From assembly GCF_030053425.1 (NCBI RefSeq), contig NZ_JASGBI010000002.1, positions 124,001 through 188,000 of the forward strand: a DNA stretch of 64,000 bases, in the 5' to 3' direction. This document shows, piece after piece, positions 39,423 through 47,334 of the stretch (its first letter is position 1; the number at the start of each line of letters is the position of its first letter). The stretch comes from Lysobacter stagni. Its GTDB lineage: Bacteria > Pseudomonadota > Gammaproteobacteria > Xanthomonadales > Xanthomonadaceae. The position numbers and the translations under genes were made by a program. The notes beneath the pieces are model-generated. The model was not told the DNA's origin, did not search any database, and saw nothing but the letters and a program-made list of their open reading frames with translations.

Positions 39423-41825
39423 ATGGCCAGCCGAAAGAAGCCCGCCGCAGCCAAGGAAGCGAAGCCACGCAAGGCCAGCACGAGCAAGGCAGGCGGGACG
39501 GCAAAAGGCGGTCGCGGCAAGGAGGGCGGCGATGGCGCCCTCGCGAATCAGGAGCGGGAGGTGCAGGCAACCGCAGCGGCGTTCCCGCATAACGCGAACA
39601 AGGCGACCGAGTACGGCCGCGAAGGCGCGTTGGATCCGCCCGAAGGTGCGCATGTCGACGTTCAGTCGTTGGTTGGCGCCAGTACCTTGAGCGAATCGCA
39701 GGTGTCCGCGAAGGCGGGAGCGCGTGCGGCATCTGGCGCCAGTCCGACGACGGAGCCACTGGATCGCGTTCGGGTGGACGCGGGCGGAGAGCGCCTCACA
39801 ACGAATCAGGGCGTTCCTGTCGCGCAGAATCAGGATTCCCTGAAGGCGGGCCTGCGAGGGCCCGCGCTGCTTAAGGACTTCATCCTCCGGGAGAAGCTCA
39901 CGCACTTCGATCACGAGCGCATTCCCGAGCGCATCGTGCACGCGCGCGGCTCCGGCGCGCACGGCTATTTCGAGTGCTACCGGTCGCTGCGCAAGATCAC
40001 GCGCGCCGCGCCCTTCCAGCAGGACGGCAAGATCACGCCGGTGTTTGTGCGCTTCTCAACGGTGCAGGGCGCGCGCGGCTCGAAGGACACGGCACGCGAC
40101 GTTCGCGGCTTCGCGGTGAAGTTCTACACCGACGAAGGAAACTGGGACCTGGTGGGCAATAACATCCCGGTGTTCTTCATCCAGGACGCCATGAAGTTTC
40201 CCGACCTGGTGCATGCGGTGAAACCGGAACCCCACCACGGGATGCCGCAGGCCGCCTCGGCGCACGACACCTTCTGGGACTTCGTGTCGCTGATGCCGGA
40301 GTCCACCCACATGCTGATGTGGGTGATGTCGGACCGCGGCATCCCGCGCAGCTTCAGGATGATGCAGGGATTCGGCGTGCATACGTTCCGGTTCGTCAAC
40401 GAGGCCGGTGAATCTCGGTTGGTGAAGTTCCACTGGACACCGCGCCTGGGCACGCACTCGCTGGTCTGGGACGAGGCGGTCAAGATCTCTGGCGCCGATC
40501 CCGACTACCACCGCCGGGACCTGTGGGAGGCCATCGAAGCCGGTGAGTTCCCGGAATGGGAACTGGGCGTCCAGGTCTTCACCGATGAACAGGCGAACAA
40601 GTTCAGCTTCGATGTGCTGGACGCGACGAAGATCGTGCCGGAGGAGTTGGTGCCGGTGGAACCGATCGGACGCATGGTGCTCAACCGCAACCCGGACAAT
40701 TTCTTCGCGGAGACCGAACAGGTGGCCTACTGCACGGCCCACGTCGTGCCGGGCATCGATTTCACCAATGACCCGCTACTGGCCGGGCGCATCCACTCCT
40801 ACGTCGACACGCAGCTGTCCCGCCTGGGTGGGCCCAACTTCCATGAGATCCCGATCAACGCCCCGATCGCACCGGTCCACAACAACCAGCGCGACGGGAT
40901 GCATCGGCAAGCGATCCATCGGGGACGCGTCGCGTACGAACCAAACAGTCTTGGCGGAGGATGTCCTTTCCAGGCCGGGGCTGCCGGCTTCGTTGCGTTC
41001 CCGGAGCCCCTGCGAGCTGAGGAGCTGCGCGGACGCCCGGAGAAGTTCGCCGAGCACTTCAATCAGGCGACGCTGTTCTATAGCAGCCAGAGCGACACGG
41101 AGAAGGCCCATATCGCGGCAGCGTTCCGGTTTGAGTTGAGCAAGGTTACCGTGCCGGCGATTCGCGAACGCATGCTCTCGCAGCTCATGAACGTATCGGC
41201 CGACCTGGCAACCGAAGTGGCCAACGGGCTCGGGATCGGTGAGGTGGAGCCCGCGCCACTGGCCATCGAGCGGGTTCCCCGGCCGGAGGTGAAGGAGTCC
41301 GGCGCCCTGTCGTTGCTGTCCCACCCCGGCGACGGCGGCATCCGCACGCGCAAGGTCGCGCTACTGGTTGGCGATGGTGTCAATGGTGCGGCGTTGGCAG
41401 CGGTGCATGCCGCGCTGAAAGGTGCTGGCGCGATGCCGCGGCTCGTGGGGCAGAGGGTGGGCCCGTTCACCACGCGCGAGGGGCGCGCGATGGAGGCAGA
41501 GGCTTCGCTGGAGAACGAGCCAGGTCCCCTGTTCGACGCCGTCGTGCTTCCGGAAGGTGAGGAGGTGGTGCAGGCGCTGATTGGCGACGGTCGCGCCATC
41601 GAGTTCGTGAAGGAGCAGTACCGCCATTGCAAACCGATTCTTGCCATTGGCGCGTCGAGCGCGCTCCTTCAAGCAGCGGGGGCATCGCCCGAGCTGCCGG
41701 ACGGGAGCGAGGACCCGGGCATCGTGCAGGCCGATAGACCTGACGACGACAGCATCGCCGCCTTCGTGGATGCGCTTTCGCACCATCGGCACTGGGAGCG
41801 TGAGACAGATCCGCCCGGCGTTTGA
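39423..41825 (+). CDS. katE: Large-subunit monofunctional catalase with C-terminal flavodoxin-like domain
   Basis: Clade 2 heme catalase like E. coli HPII, converting hydrogen peroxide to water and oxygen. From ATG 39423 it has 800 residues. The first ~50 are Lys/Ala/Gly-rich and basic. Catalytic histidine is in [15 protein letters not shown], the asparagine in [19 protein letters not shown], and the heme tyrosine in [17 protein letters not shown]. The C-terminal 160 residues form the DJ-1/GATase-like domain of large catalases. Upstream in-frame starts are unlikely. Confidence 0.95.
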   Translation: MASRKKPAAAKEAKPRKASTSKAGGTAKGGRGKEGGDGALANQEREVQATAAAFPHNANKATEYGREGALDPPEGAHVDVQSLVGASTLSESQVSAKAGARAASGASPTTEPLDRVRVDAGGERLTTNQGVPVAQNQDSLKAGLRGPALLKDFILREKLTHFDHERIPERIVHARGSGAHGYFECYRSLRKITRAAPFQQDGKITPVFVRFSTVQGARGSKDTARDVRGFAVKFYTDEGNWDLVGNNIPVFFIQDAMKFPDLVHAVKPEPHHGMPQAASAHDTFWDFVSLMPESTHMLMWVMSDRGIPRSFRMMQGFGVHTFRFVNEAGESRLVKFHWTPRLGTHSLVWDEAVKISGADPDYHRRDLWEAIEAGEFPEWELGVQVFTDEQANKFSFDVLDATKIVPEELVPVEPIGRMVLNRNPDNFFAETEQVAYCTAHVVPGIDFTNDPLLAGRIHSYVDTQLSRLGGPNFHEIPINAPIAPVHNNQRDGMHRQAIHRGRVAYEPNSLGGGCPFQAGAAGFVAFPEPLRAEELRGRPEKFAEHFNQATLFYSSQSDTEKAHIAAAFRFELSKVTVPAIRERMLSQLMNVSADLATEVANGLGIGEVEPAPLAIERVPRPEVKESGALSLLSHPGDGGIRTRKVALLVGDGVNGAALAAVHAALKGAGAMPRLVGQRVGPFTTREGRAMEAEASLENEPGPLFDAVVLPEGEEVVQALIGDGRAIEFVKEQYRHCKPILAIGASSALLQAAGASPELPDGSEDPGIVQADRPDDDSIAAFVDALSHHRHWERETDPPGV

Positions 41826-41904
41826 TGGGCCTGATCGCGGGCAGACAGAGCCGTAGACCGCACAACGAAGGGCCGGGGTGCAGGCTCAGGCCTAATGTTC
41901 GCAT

Positions 41905-42465
41905 ATGCCAGCAAAACCGCCAGCGTTGCTCATCGTGGACATGATGAACCTGTTCGAGTTCGAGGACGCTGCCTCGCTGGCATTTGCGGCCGTTCGTTGT
42001 GCGTCCGTGATAGAGCGGCTGCGCACGCGGTTCGATCGCGCCGGTGCGCCTGTTGTCTATATCAATGACAACTTCGCCCACTGGCAGGGCGAGTTTCGTG
42101 ATCTGGTGGCGCAATGCATCAGCACGCAGGGTCCGCCTGCTGAGATCGCGCGCAAGCTGGCGCCTCGCAGTAGCGATTTCCACATTCTCAAGCCGAAGCA
42201 TTCGGCCTTCCTCGCCACACCGCTTACGGTCCTGCTCGCCAAGCTTCGGACGCAACGCCTGGTGATTACCGGAATCGCAGCCGACTCGTGCATCCTCGCG
42301 ACGGCCCAGGACGCCCACATGCGGGAGTTCGGGCTATGGGTACCTGGCGATGCAGTTGCTGCCCAGACATCCGAACGCAAGGCGCGGGCGCTGGCACTCA
42401 TGGCGCAAACATTGGGCGCAGACGTGCGAGGGGAACGTTCGGTGCGGGGATTGTTTCCGCGCTGA
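41905..42465 (+). CDS. Isochorismatase-family cysteine hydrolase
   Basis: A 186-residue protein with the family triad: D12 in LLIVDMMN, K98 in LKPKHSAF and C129 in IAADSCIL. The substrate may be an amide or an isochorismate-like compound; it is not fixed by sequence. It starts at ATG 41905 with GCATATGCC before it, only a weak ribosome site. Follows catalase after 80 bases in the same direction. Confidence 0.9.
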   Translation: MPAKPPALLIVDMMNLFEFEDAASLAFAAVRCASVIERLRTRFDRAGAPVVYINDNFAHWQGEFRDLVAQCISTQGPPAEIARKLAPRSSDFHILKPKHSAFLATPLTVLLAKLRTQRLVITGIAADSCILATAQDAHMREFGLWVPGDAVAAQTSERKARALALMAQTLGADVRGERSVRGLFPR

Positions 42466-42680
42466 CCGGAGCGCCTTCGACACTGGGGACCTAGGCTGCA
42501 CCTGGTAGATGTAGGTGAATATCGTGACTGGGCGCAACCTAAGTCGGGAGTGCTCGTGCCTGGTTCGAGCCGAAGTTCATCTGGCTCGTCGTTGGCGCGC
42601 TGCTAATGCAGCCTGTTCGATTGCCTCACCACGTGCGTCCTGGCAAGCCTCGCGAAGCTAGGCACAGCTCACGCCGCGCG

Positions 42681-42710
42681 AACCTCCGCTTCTGACCGAT
42701 AGCGGTCATT
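42681..42710. repeat. Island palindrome, copy 2
   Basis: AACCTCCGCTTCTGACCG-ATAGCGGTCATT, degenerate in the left arm. Confidence 0.6.
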
Positions 42711-42739
42711 GAGGTAGGGCGGTCGGCTCGGCCAGTGCC

Positions 42740-42765
42740 AATGTCCGCTTCCCAAAGCGGACATC
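42740..42765. repeat. Island palindrome, copy 3
   Basis: AATGTCCGCTT-CCC-AAAGCGGACATC, the most symmetric copy, with a 10-base arm. Confidence 0.85.
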
Positions 42766-42854
42766 GCCACCATTGGGGAAAGTGCATCCACGATCGCGAA
42801 CCTTGCAGGTCGAGGATCCGGAAGGGAGGCATCACGGATATCAATCGGGAGCCA

Positions 42855-43028
42855 TCAATTGCTGTGGCGGTGCTGGACATTGATCTCGGAGGCGAGAGGG
42901 GTGCCGACGTCGCCACCCTGCTCACTGAACGAGGGATTCCGAATCTGGTTGCAAGTGCATACGTCGACGACGAGATTCCGGCTGCGATGCGCGGTGGACC
43001 CCACTTAAGGACCTTGAGCTTGCTTTAG
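42855..43028 (+). pseudogene. Remnant of a response-regulator receiver domain
   Basis: The frame reads SIAVAVLDIDLGGERGADVATLLTERGIPNLVASAYVDDEIPAAMRGGPHL, which matches the second half of a stand-alone receiver domain. The phosphorylated aspartate lies in VLDIDL. The N-terminal strands and the C-terminal LxKPF lysine are absent, so it is a fragment of about 58 residues. No own start is clear. Confidence 0.7.
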
Positions 43029-43059
43029 CAGCCTGTCTCGACCAAACAACCAGCGCTAC

Positions 43060-43323
43060 CTAACCCGCCGGGGCTTGGTCGCCGTTCTCGCGTTGGTGGA
43101 GAATCTTGGCAGCCTGCGCATCGGCGGCAGCCCGATGTTGGAGGGATTTGCACATCTCGATGCCGGCCGACGTCAGACCCAGTCCTTCCTCGTCCTCAAC
43201 CACCAATCCGCTCTCGATGAGCCGGTCTCGAACGACGGAGTCATCATCGGTCAGCGCAGTGTGCTGAGAGATCCTTTTTAACACCTCCAGTAAAGCGAGG
43301 TCTTCAAGCGAAATTGGATCCAT
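43060..43323 (-). CDS. Hypothetical 87-residue protein
   Basis: Frame from ATG 43323 (MDPISLEDLALLEVLKRISQHT). It is mostly helical and acidic (DDDSVVRDRLIESGLVVEDEEGLGLTSAGIEMCKSLQ), with the look of a winged-helix (LTSAGIE) segment. No ribosome site is visible. Function unknown. Confidence 0.55.
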   Translation of the reverse strand: MDPISLEDLALLEVLKRISQHTALTDDDSVVRDRLIESGLVVEDEEGLGLTSAGIEMCKSLQHRAAADAQAAKILHQRENGDQAPAG

Positions 43324-43450
43324 GGCCGTCGGCGCGGGCGCGGCGTACTGCCGCCAGAATCGAGACTATACCAACTGATCGGTCCGGCAGAATCCGCCTC
43401 CAGCCGCGGAGGATCAGCTTCTCAAGCCGCAAGGGCTTTACCCCGCTGCC

Positions 43451-43480
43451 AAATGTACGGTTCTGCCCGCTAGAGGACTT
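43451..43480. repeat. Island palindrome, copy 4 (degenerate)
   Basis: AATGTACGGTTCTGCCCGCT-AGAGGACTT, recognisable by the spacing and arms with several substitutions. Confidence 0.45.
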
Positions 43481-43497
43481 CTGGAATGCCTGAGCGC

Positions 43498-43527
43498 TGG
43501 GAACGGTTTCGGCCCAAGGCGGACATA
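43498..43527. repeat. Island palindrome, copy 5 (degenerate)
   Basis: GGGAACGGTTTCGGCCC-AAGGCGGACATACC. Confidence 0.55.
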
Positions 43528-43593
43528 CCTGAAGGGTAATTTCTACGAATTTTTGACGACCCTTAAGAATCGCCAACGGACCTGCATCCCCCG

Positions 43594-43621
43594 CTTGAAA
43601 AGACGCGTCGGCGCGCTATTT
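43594..43621 (+). promoter_or_regulatory. Sigma-32-like heat-shock promoter of the Hsp20 gene
   Basis: CTTGAAA (43594-43600) is a perfect match to the sigma-32 -35 box. After 13 bases CGCTATTT (43614-43621) matches CCCCATNT at five positions. The start codon lies 58 bases downstream. Confidence 0.65.
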
Positions 43622-43627
43622 TTCAGC

Positions 43628-43651
43628 CCGGATGGGACCTGCCACATCCGG
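43628..43651 (+). promoter_or_regulatory. Hairpin in the Hsp20 leader
   Basis: CCGGATG (43628-43634) pairs perfectly with CATCCGG (43645-43651), 10-base loop. It sits in the 5' leader between the promoter and the GGAGAG ribosome site (43668-43673). Confidence 0.6.
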
Positions 43652-43678
43652 AGATCAACGCTTTTTTGGAGAGATGCG

Positions 43679-44149
43679 ATGAATCAGATGGCTCGCTTTC
43701 CGCAGTGGGGCGGACAGGGAACCACAGACCCAGTCCGTCAAATCATCGATCGCCTTTTTGAAGGCAACTTTTTGCAGGGCGGCTCCAGGGACGAATCGTC
43801 AGTCGTGACAAGCCAATGGATTCCGTTAGTAGACATCAAGGAAGAGCAGGACCGCTTCATCCTCTATGCCGATATTCCCGGCGTAGACCCTAAGAACATC
43901 GATGTGCAGATGGATAGGGGATTGCTAACCATTAAGGGAGAGCGTACCTCCGAGATCGAAGAAAGCGAACGCTTCTCCCGCATCGAGCGCCAACACGGAA
44001 GCTTCCACCGCCGTTTTGCCCTCCCTGATAGCGCCGACCCTGAAGGGATTACGGCGACCGGTCACAACGGCGTGTTGCGGATCATGATCCCGAAGCGTCC
44101 CGAGACCACCCCTCGCCGTATCCAGGTGGGATCAACCTTCAACAACTGA
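43679..44149 (+). CDS. Hsp20/alpha-crystallin small heat-shock protein
   Basis: ATP-independent holdase of 156 residues from ATG 43679. The alpha-crystallin domain spans about 45-140 (WIPLVDIKEEQDRFILYADIPGVDPKNIDVQMDRGLLTIKGERTS, then FHRRFALPDSADPEGITATGHNGVLRIMIPK). The C-terminal tail has the conserved I-x-V (RRIQVGS). Lower GC than its neighbours and a sigma-32-like promoter upstream suggest heat induction. A strong terminator follows. Confidence 0.95.
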   Translation: MNQMARFPQWGGQGTTDPVRQIIDRLFEGNFLQGGSRDESSVVTSQWIPLVDIKEEQDRFILYADIPGVDPKNIDVQMDRGLLTIKGERTSEIEESERFSRIERQHGSFHRRFALPDSADPEGITATGHNGVLRIMIPKRPETTPRRIQVGSTFNN

Positions 44150-44155
44150 TCTAGT

Positions 44156-44183
44156 AGCGCCCCGCAGAGGCGGGGCGCTTTTT
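44156..44183 (+). terminator. Terminator of the Hsp20 gene
   Basis: AGCGCCCCGC (44156-44165) pairs perfectly with GCGGGGCGCT (44170-44179) around AGAG, followed by TTTT. Confidence 0.93.
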
Positions 44184-44205
44184 ACCTCAATGTTGGTGGG
44201 AGCCT

Positions 44206-44475
44206 ATGGACCGACTGACGGAGGAAGCGCTTTGCGATTTGCAGGCTCAGGTTCTTGTCCTTCGCATGGCACTACGGGCTTTGATTCGTACGCATCCCGA
44301 TCCGGACGCCTGCTTGGCTGCATGGCGCAGGACAGTTCCGGATATTGCGTCCGGTCCTGCGGTGTTGCCCGTGTACGCTCGTGGCAGCGAATACGTCACC
44401 GAGAGGTGCTTTGCGTTTGCTGAGGACTGGACAGCCGAGTTGGTCGAACACGCGGTTGCATGCAAGGGCAATTAG
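44206..44475 (+). CDS. Hypothetical 89-residue protein
   Basis: Frame from ATG 44206 with GGGAGCCT just before. It is helical (MDRLTEEALCDLQAQVLVLRMALRALIRTHPDPDACLAAWRRT) with cysteines at 10, 35, 68 and 85. The type resembles small unknown proteins common on xanthomonad islands. No domain recognised. Confidence 0.65.
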   Translation: MDRLTEEALCDLQAQVLVLRMALRALIRTHPDPDACLAAWRRTVPDIASGPAVLPVYARGSEYVTERCFAFAEDWTAELVEHAVACKGN

Positions 44476-44515
44476 TGCATCTCCACGCGCCAGGAGAGAC
44501 CGGATGACGGCGGGG

Positions 44516-44543
44516 ATGACCGCTTCTGGCCGAAAGCGGTCGC
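44516..44543. repeat. Island palindrome, copy 6
   Basis: ATGACCGCTT-CTGGCCGA-AAGCGGTCGC, with compensating changes in both arms (GACCGCTT/AAGCGGTC), which supports selection for pairing. Confidence 0.8.
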
Positions 44544-44597
44544 CACGTTCGCGCGACGCGGGACTATAGTTCCCGCAGCCCATCAGGGACCGGCGCA

Positions 44598-45554
44598 ATG
44601 TGCTACTCCGCCCAGATCTGGGCCGACTACAAGAAGTTCACCCGCCAGTTCGGTGCCATCCTGAGCGTCGGGGAGTTCACGCGGATCTACTGGGAGCGCC
44701 GGGAGGGCGGCAGCCCCAAGATTCCCAAGGCGATCGAGCTGGCGTTCACGGAGCCGCGGGACGAGTTGGAGGCCCAGGTGAAGCAGATGATCGACGAGGC
44801 CCGCGAGGCTGAGCTTGGGCGGATCGGGGCGCGCATCGCCATTCAGCAGGAAAAGATCGCCGAGGCTGAGGCAGCCCTCCAGAAGCGGGTCACCAAGAAG
44901 TCCCGGGAGATCATCCGAGTCGCGAACAACCGGATCGATGCCGAGCAGGCCAAGGCCGACAAACTCCAGCGCACCGAGCCCGCGGAAGACGACGATCGGA
45001 TCTGGCCCGGCGACTACACGCTGGTCATGGTCAAGGAAGGCGACCGGAAGGTCGTTAAGCCCATGCGCTACCAATGCCGCCTGCCCGGCTGGACACTCGC
45101 GGACGAGAAGGCCAAGCCCGGCACGTACAACGCCCGCCGAGACAGCCTGCGCAGCGTGTGGAAGCGCCTCTACGGCTACAACCACGGAATCATGGCCGCG
45201 ACGCATTTCTACGAGCGCGTGGCCCGCCACGACTACGAACAGCGCGCGCTGGCCGATGGGGAGCGTCCGAAGAGCATGGAGCTGGAGTTCACCCCGCAGA
45301 CGGGCGAGCCCCTCTACATCCCCGTGCTCTGGTACGCCTGGACTGATGGCGTCGAGGAGCTACTGTCCTGCGCCGCGATCACGGACAACCCAGAGCCAGA
45401 GGTAGCCATGACTGGGCATGACCGGACAATCATCAACATCAAGCCTGAGCACGTGGATGCGTGGCTGAATCCGGACCCGAAGAACCTCGCCGCCATGGAC
45501 GCGATTCTTGAGGACAAGCGGCACCCGTTCTACGAGCACCGCATCGCAGCTTAA
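44598..45554 (+). CDS. SRAP (YedK/HMCES) family peptidase with coiled-coil insertion
   Basis: Protein of the SRAP family, which shields abasic sites in single-stranded DNA by a covalent thiazolidine link at C2. Length is 318 residues against about 220 for E. coli YedK. Catalytic residues are C2 (MCYS), N178 in GTYNARRDSL, E206 in HFYE and H274 in GHDRTIIN. The excess lies at about 50-130, a charged helical coiled-coil (IGARIAIQQEKIAEAEAALQKRV) between strand 1 and the rest. The gene starts with ATG 44598, where C2 must be exposed. A degenerate second copy is at 49.4 kb. Confidence 0.93.
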   Translation: MCYSAQIWADYKKFTRQFGAILSVGEFTRIYWERREGGSPKIPKAIELAFTEPRDELEAQVKQMIDEAREAELGRIGARIAIQQEKIAEAEAALQKRVTKKSREIIRVANNRIDAEQAKADKLQRTEPAEDDDRIWPGDYTLVMVKEGDRKVVKPMRYQCRLPGWTLADEKAKPGTYNARRDSLRSVWKRLYGYNHGIMAATHFYERVARHDYEQRALADGERPKSMELEFTPQTGEPLYIPVLWYAWTDGVEELLSCAAITDNPEPEVAMTGHDRTIINIKPEHVDAWLNPDPKNLAAMDAILEDKRHPFYEHRIAA

Positions 45555-45630
45555 TGACGTTTTTTGCGGTTCCTCGACGTCGACTTAACGATCGTCGCGG
45601 CAAATTTTTGGCCCTAGCGAGGGGCTGGCC

Positions 45631-45831
45631 ATGGCGACAACAAGCGAAGACCTAGAGGCCTTTGAGGCGATGATTCCTGTGATCGTGGAGGTAGTTCCAC
45701 AGGAGGATGTTCTCACCGCGTTTAGCTGTTACATCGAGCCGGTGGTGGAGAGAGCAGCGAACCGCCTGATAGCGGAGGCGCAAGTCGAGAACATCCTCCA
45801 TCGCCATGGCATCGCCACTCCGGGCCTTTGA
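45631..45831 (+). CDS. Hypothetical 66-residue protein
   Basis: From ATG 45631 after GAGGGGCTGGCC. It is an acidic helical protein (EDLEAFEAMIPVIVEVVPQEDVLTAFSCYIEPVVERAANRL). No domain recognised. Its end overlaps none of the supported next start. Confidence 0.55.
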   Translation: MATTSEDLEAFEAMIPVIVEVVPQEDVLTAFSCYIEPVVERAANRLIAEAQVENILHRHGIATPGL

Positions 45832-45856
45832 CCCGATTGCGCGGACAGACATAGCC

Positions 45857-46084
45857 ATGACCGAACGCGACTGGACCGGTCCGACACGACCACCTTATTC
45901 GGCGCTGATTCGCACTATTGGCGAACAGACTCGGGAGCTCTACCCGGAGGCCGATTGGAACGACGTCTCCCGTAAGTTAGAGCGCTTGTGGGGAAGCTAC
46001 GTAACAGGGCTGGCGTGGGGTGAGGTGTCCGAAAAGATTCGGGCGGCTTGGGAGGACGCCGGTCCTTTCACCGAGCGAGATTGA
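45857..46084 (+). CDS. Hypothetical 75-residue protein
   Basis: Frame from ATG 45857 (MTERDWTGPTRPPYSALIRT). A further in-frame ATG at 45806 would add 17 residues overlapping the previous gene. Sequence is rich in W, R and E (ADWNDVSRKLERLWGSYVTGLAWGEVSEKIRAAWEDAG). Function unknown. Confidence 0.6.
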   Translation: MTERDWTGPTRPPYSALIRTIGEQTRELYPEADWNDVSRKLERLWGSYVTGLAWGEVSEKIRAAWEDAGPFTERD

Positions 46085-46094
46085 ACCACTCGGG

Positions 46095-46331
46095 CTAATG
46101 CTGCCTATGCTCTTCGGGCACGTAGCCGAGACCGATCAGAATGTCCGTGATCCGAATGCTTGCATCCTCGATGCAGTCATCGTTCGCGACTTCCCGAACC
46201 TCGTCGGCTAGGTCTGCAAACCTAGGAAAGAAGTCACCTTCGTCCGGAAAGCGCTCCTTCAGGTCGTCCGCGAGCAGCCGCAGCTGCTTGAGGAGTGGTT
46301 CCAGTTCGGTCCAAGCGAGCTTCGGCGTCAT
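46095..46331 (-). CDS. Hypothetical 78-residue protein
   Basis: From ATG 46331 (MTPKLAWTELEPLLKQLRLLADDLKERFPDEG). A helical acidic protein. Its start overlaps the stop of the gene to its right in ATGA, so the two are coupled. Function unknown. Confidence 0.6.
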   Translation of the reverse strand: MTPKLAWTELEPLLKQLRLLADDLKERFPDEGDFFPRFADLADEVREVANDDCIEDASIRITDILIGLGYVPEEHRQH

Positions 46332-46672
46332 CGGGCGATCCTCGTGGCGCGGCGCCCATGACGCCGGTGGATGTACGTGGTCGCAGGACGCTCGCCGCCA
46401 GGCAGGCTCAGATGCGCGAACGATCCAGAGCTGGCGCCGACGGCCTCGCGAATCTCGCGCTCCCACTTCCGTGCCCACTGCGCCAAGTACCGCTCGGCGC
46501 CAGTCTCGGTGCATGTGAAGACATAGCGCGGTAGCCCGGCGGGGCTCATGCACACCCGCCAGGGCGAGTCGGGATCGTGGTTCGCCGGGCACGCAGACGC
46601 AACGACGCGATCACCCAAGTACAAGCCCGGGCCGCCCACGTATCGCTCGAAGTGGAAGCCGTCAGGAAGCAT
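46328..46672 (-). CDS. Hypothetical 114-residue protein
   Basis: From ATG 46672 (MLPDGFHFERYVGGPGLYLGDRVVASACPAN). A possible small mixed alpha/beta protein with HHRRHGRRATRIAR basic tail. Its N-terminal MLP-x-F and YxGDR pattern recurs in the minus-strand frame at 49.85-50.1 kb, so a second, degenerate member of this family is on the island. Function unknown. Confidence 0.6.
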   Translation of the reverse strand: MLPDGFHFERYVGGPGLYLGDRVVASACPANHDPDSPWRVCMSPAGLPRYVFTCTETGAERYLAQWARKWEREIREAVGASSGSFAHLSLPGGERPATTYIHRRHGRRATRIAR

Positions 46673-46705
46673 GGCGCCATCCTACGAGCGCCTGTCTCAC
46701 GGCCT

Positions 46706-46760
46706 GCGACCGTTAAGCGGACGACGGCCCAATGTCCGCCATCGGCCAGAAGCGGACGCT
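46706..46760. repeat. Island palindrome, copies 7 and 8
   Basis: 46731-46760 reads AATGTCCGCC-ATCGGCCAG-AAGCGGACGCT. Immediately upstream GACCGTT-AAGCGGACG (46708-46723) is a shortened neighbour. Confidence 0.75.
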
Positions 46761-46907
46761 CGCAGGCGCCGGATAGTTGCTGCGCGTCCGAGCACGGGAC
46801 TGCCCATCCACTAGGCATGCTCCTTGCCGTGCTACATGCGACGCCCCCTTCGCTGCGAGGAACGCAAGAGTTCGCGGCCGACTGGCAGGCGTTACGGGAG
46901 AAATACT

Positions 46908-47270
46908 GTGGCCACTACAAAGGCAGCGTCTGGTCGGGGCGCAGGCCCCGCTGCTTCACGACCGAACATCCTGGTGATCTGGGGCGACGACATCGGCATG
47001 TGGGATGTCGGAGCCTACACGCACGGCATGATGGGTCACACCCCCAACATCGACAGCATCGCTCGCGACGGCATGCTATTCACCGATCACTATGGGCAGC
47101 CGAGCTGCACTGCGGGTCGCGCGGCGTTCCTGATGGGGCAGTTGCCGATCCGAACGGGAATGACGACCGTCGGCATCCCCGGCTCCAAACGCGGTATCCA
47201 GGCGTCCGCCCCCCCATTCGACAACGGGCGTGGCGATCGATGCGTTTACCGGACCCAAGGGGCCGTCTAG
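46908..47270 (+). pseudogene. N-terminal remnant of an arylsulfatase
   Basis: The frame opens at GTG 46908 after GGGAG. It reads [24 protein letters not shown], the metal-binding DD of sulfatases, and [20 protein letters not shown], the formylglycine signature C-x-A-x-R. After about residue 103 the sequence stops matching any sulfatase and ends at 47270, whereas the family is 450-550 residues. Only the first fifth remains. GTG is a guess from the ribosome site. Confidence 0.82.
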
Positions 47271-47334
47271 TCAGTAGTTGGTCGCGCATGGCGTGCTCGG
47301 CGTTTGGCCAACAAGCCTCAGGTGCTTTGCAGCT

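Larger units (their letters stand above)
42466..42854. other. Non-coding stretch with two palindrome copies
   Basis: About 390 bases with no supportable gene. A short stretch at 42570-42640 could encode a hydrophobic run FIWLVVGALLM, possibly a remnant. It holds copies 2 and 3 of the island palindrome. Confidence 0.4.
43324..43678. other. Regulatory stretch before the heat-shock gene
   Basis: About 355 bases that hold two degenerate palindromes (43451-43480 and 43501-43527) and the sigma-32-like promoter and leader hairpin listed separately. No gene is supported. Confidence 0.5.

Noticed and set aside
43304..43576. Minus-strand frame of 90 residues upstream of the heat-shock gene
   Set aside because: It has no ribosome site and covers the degenerate palindromes.
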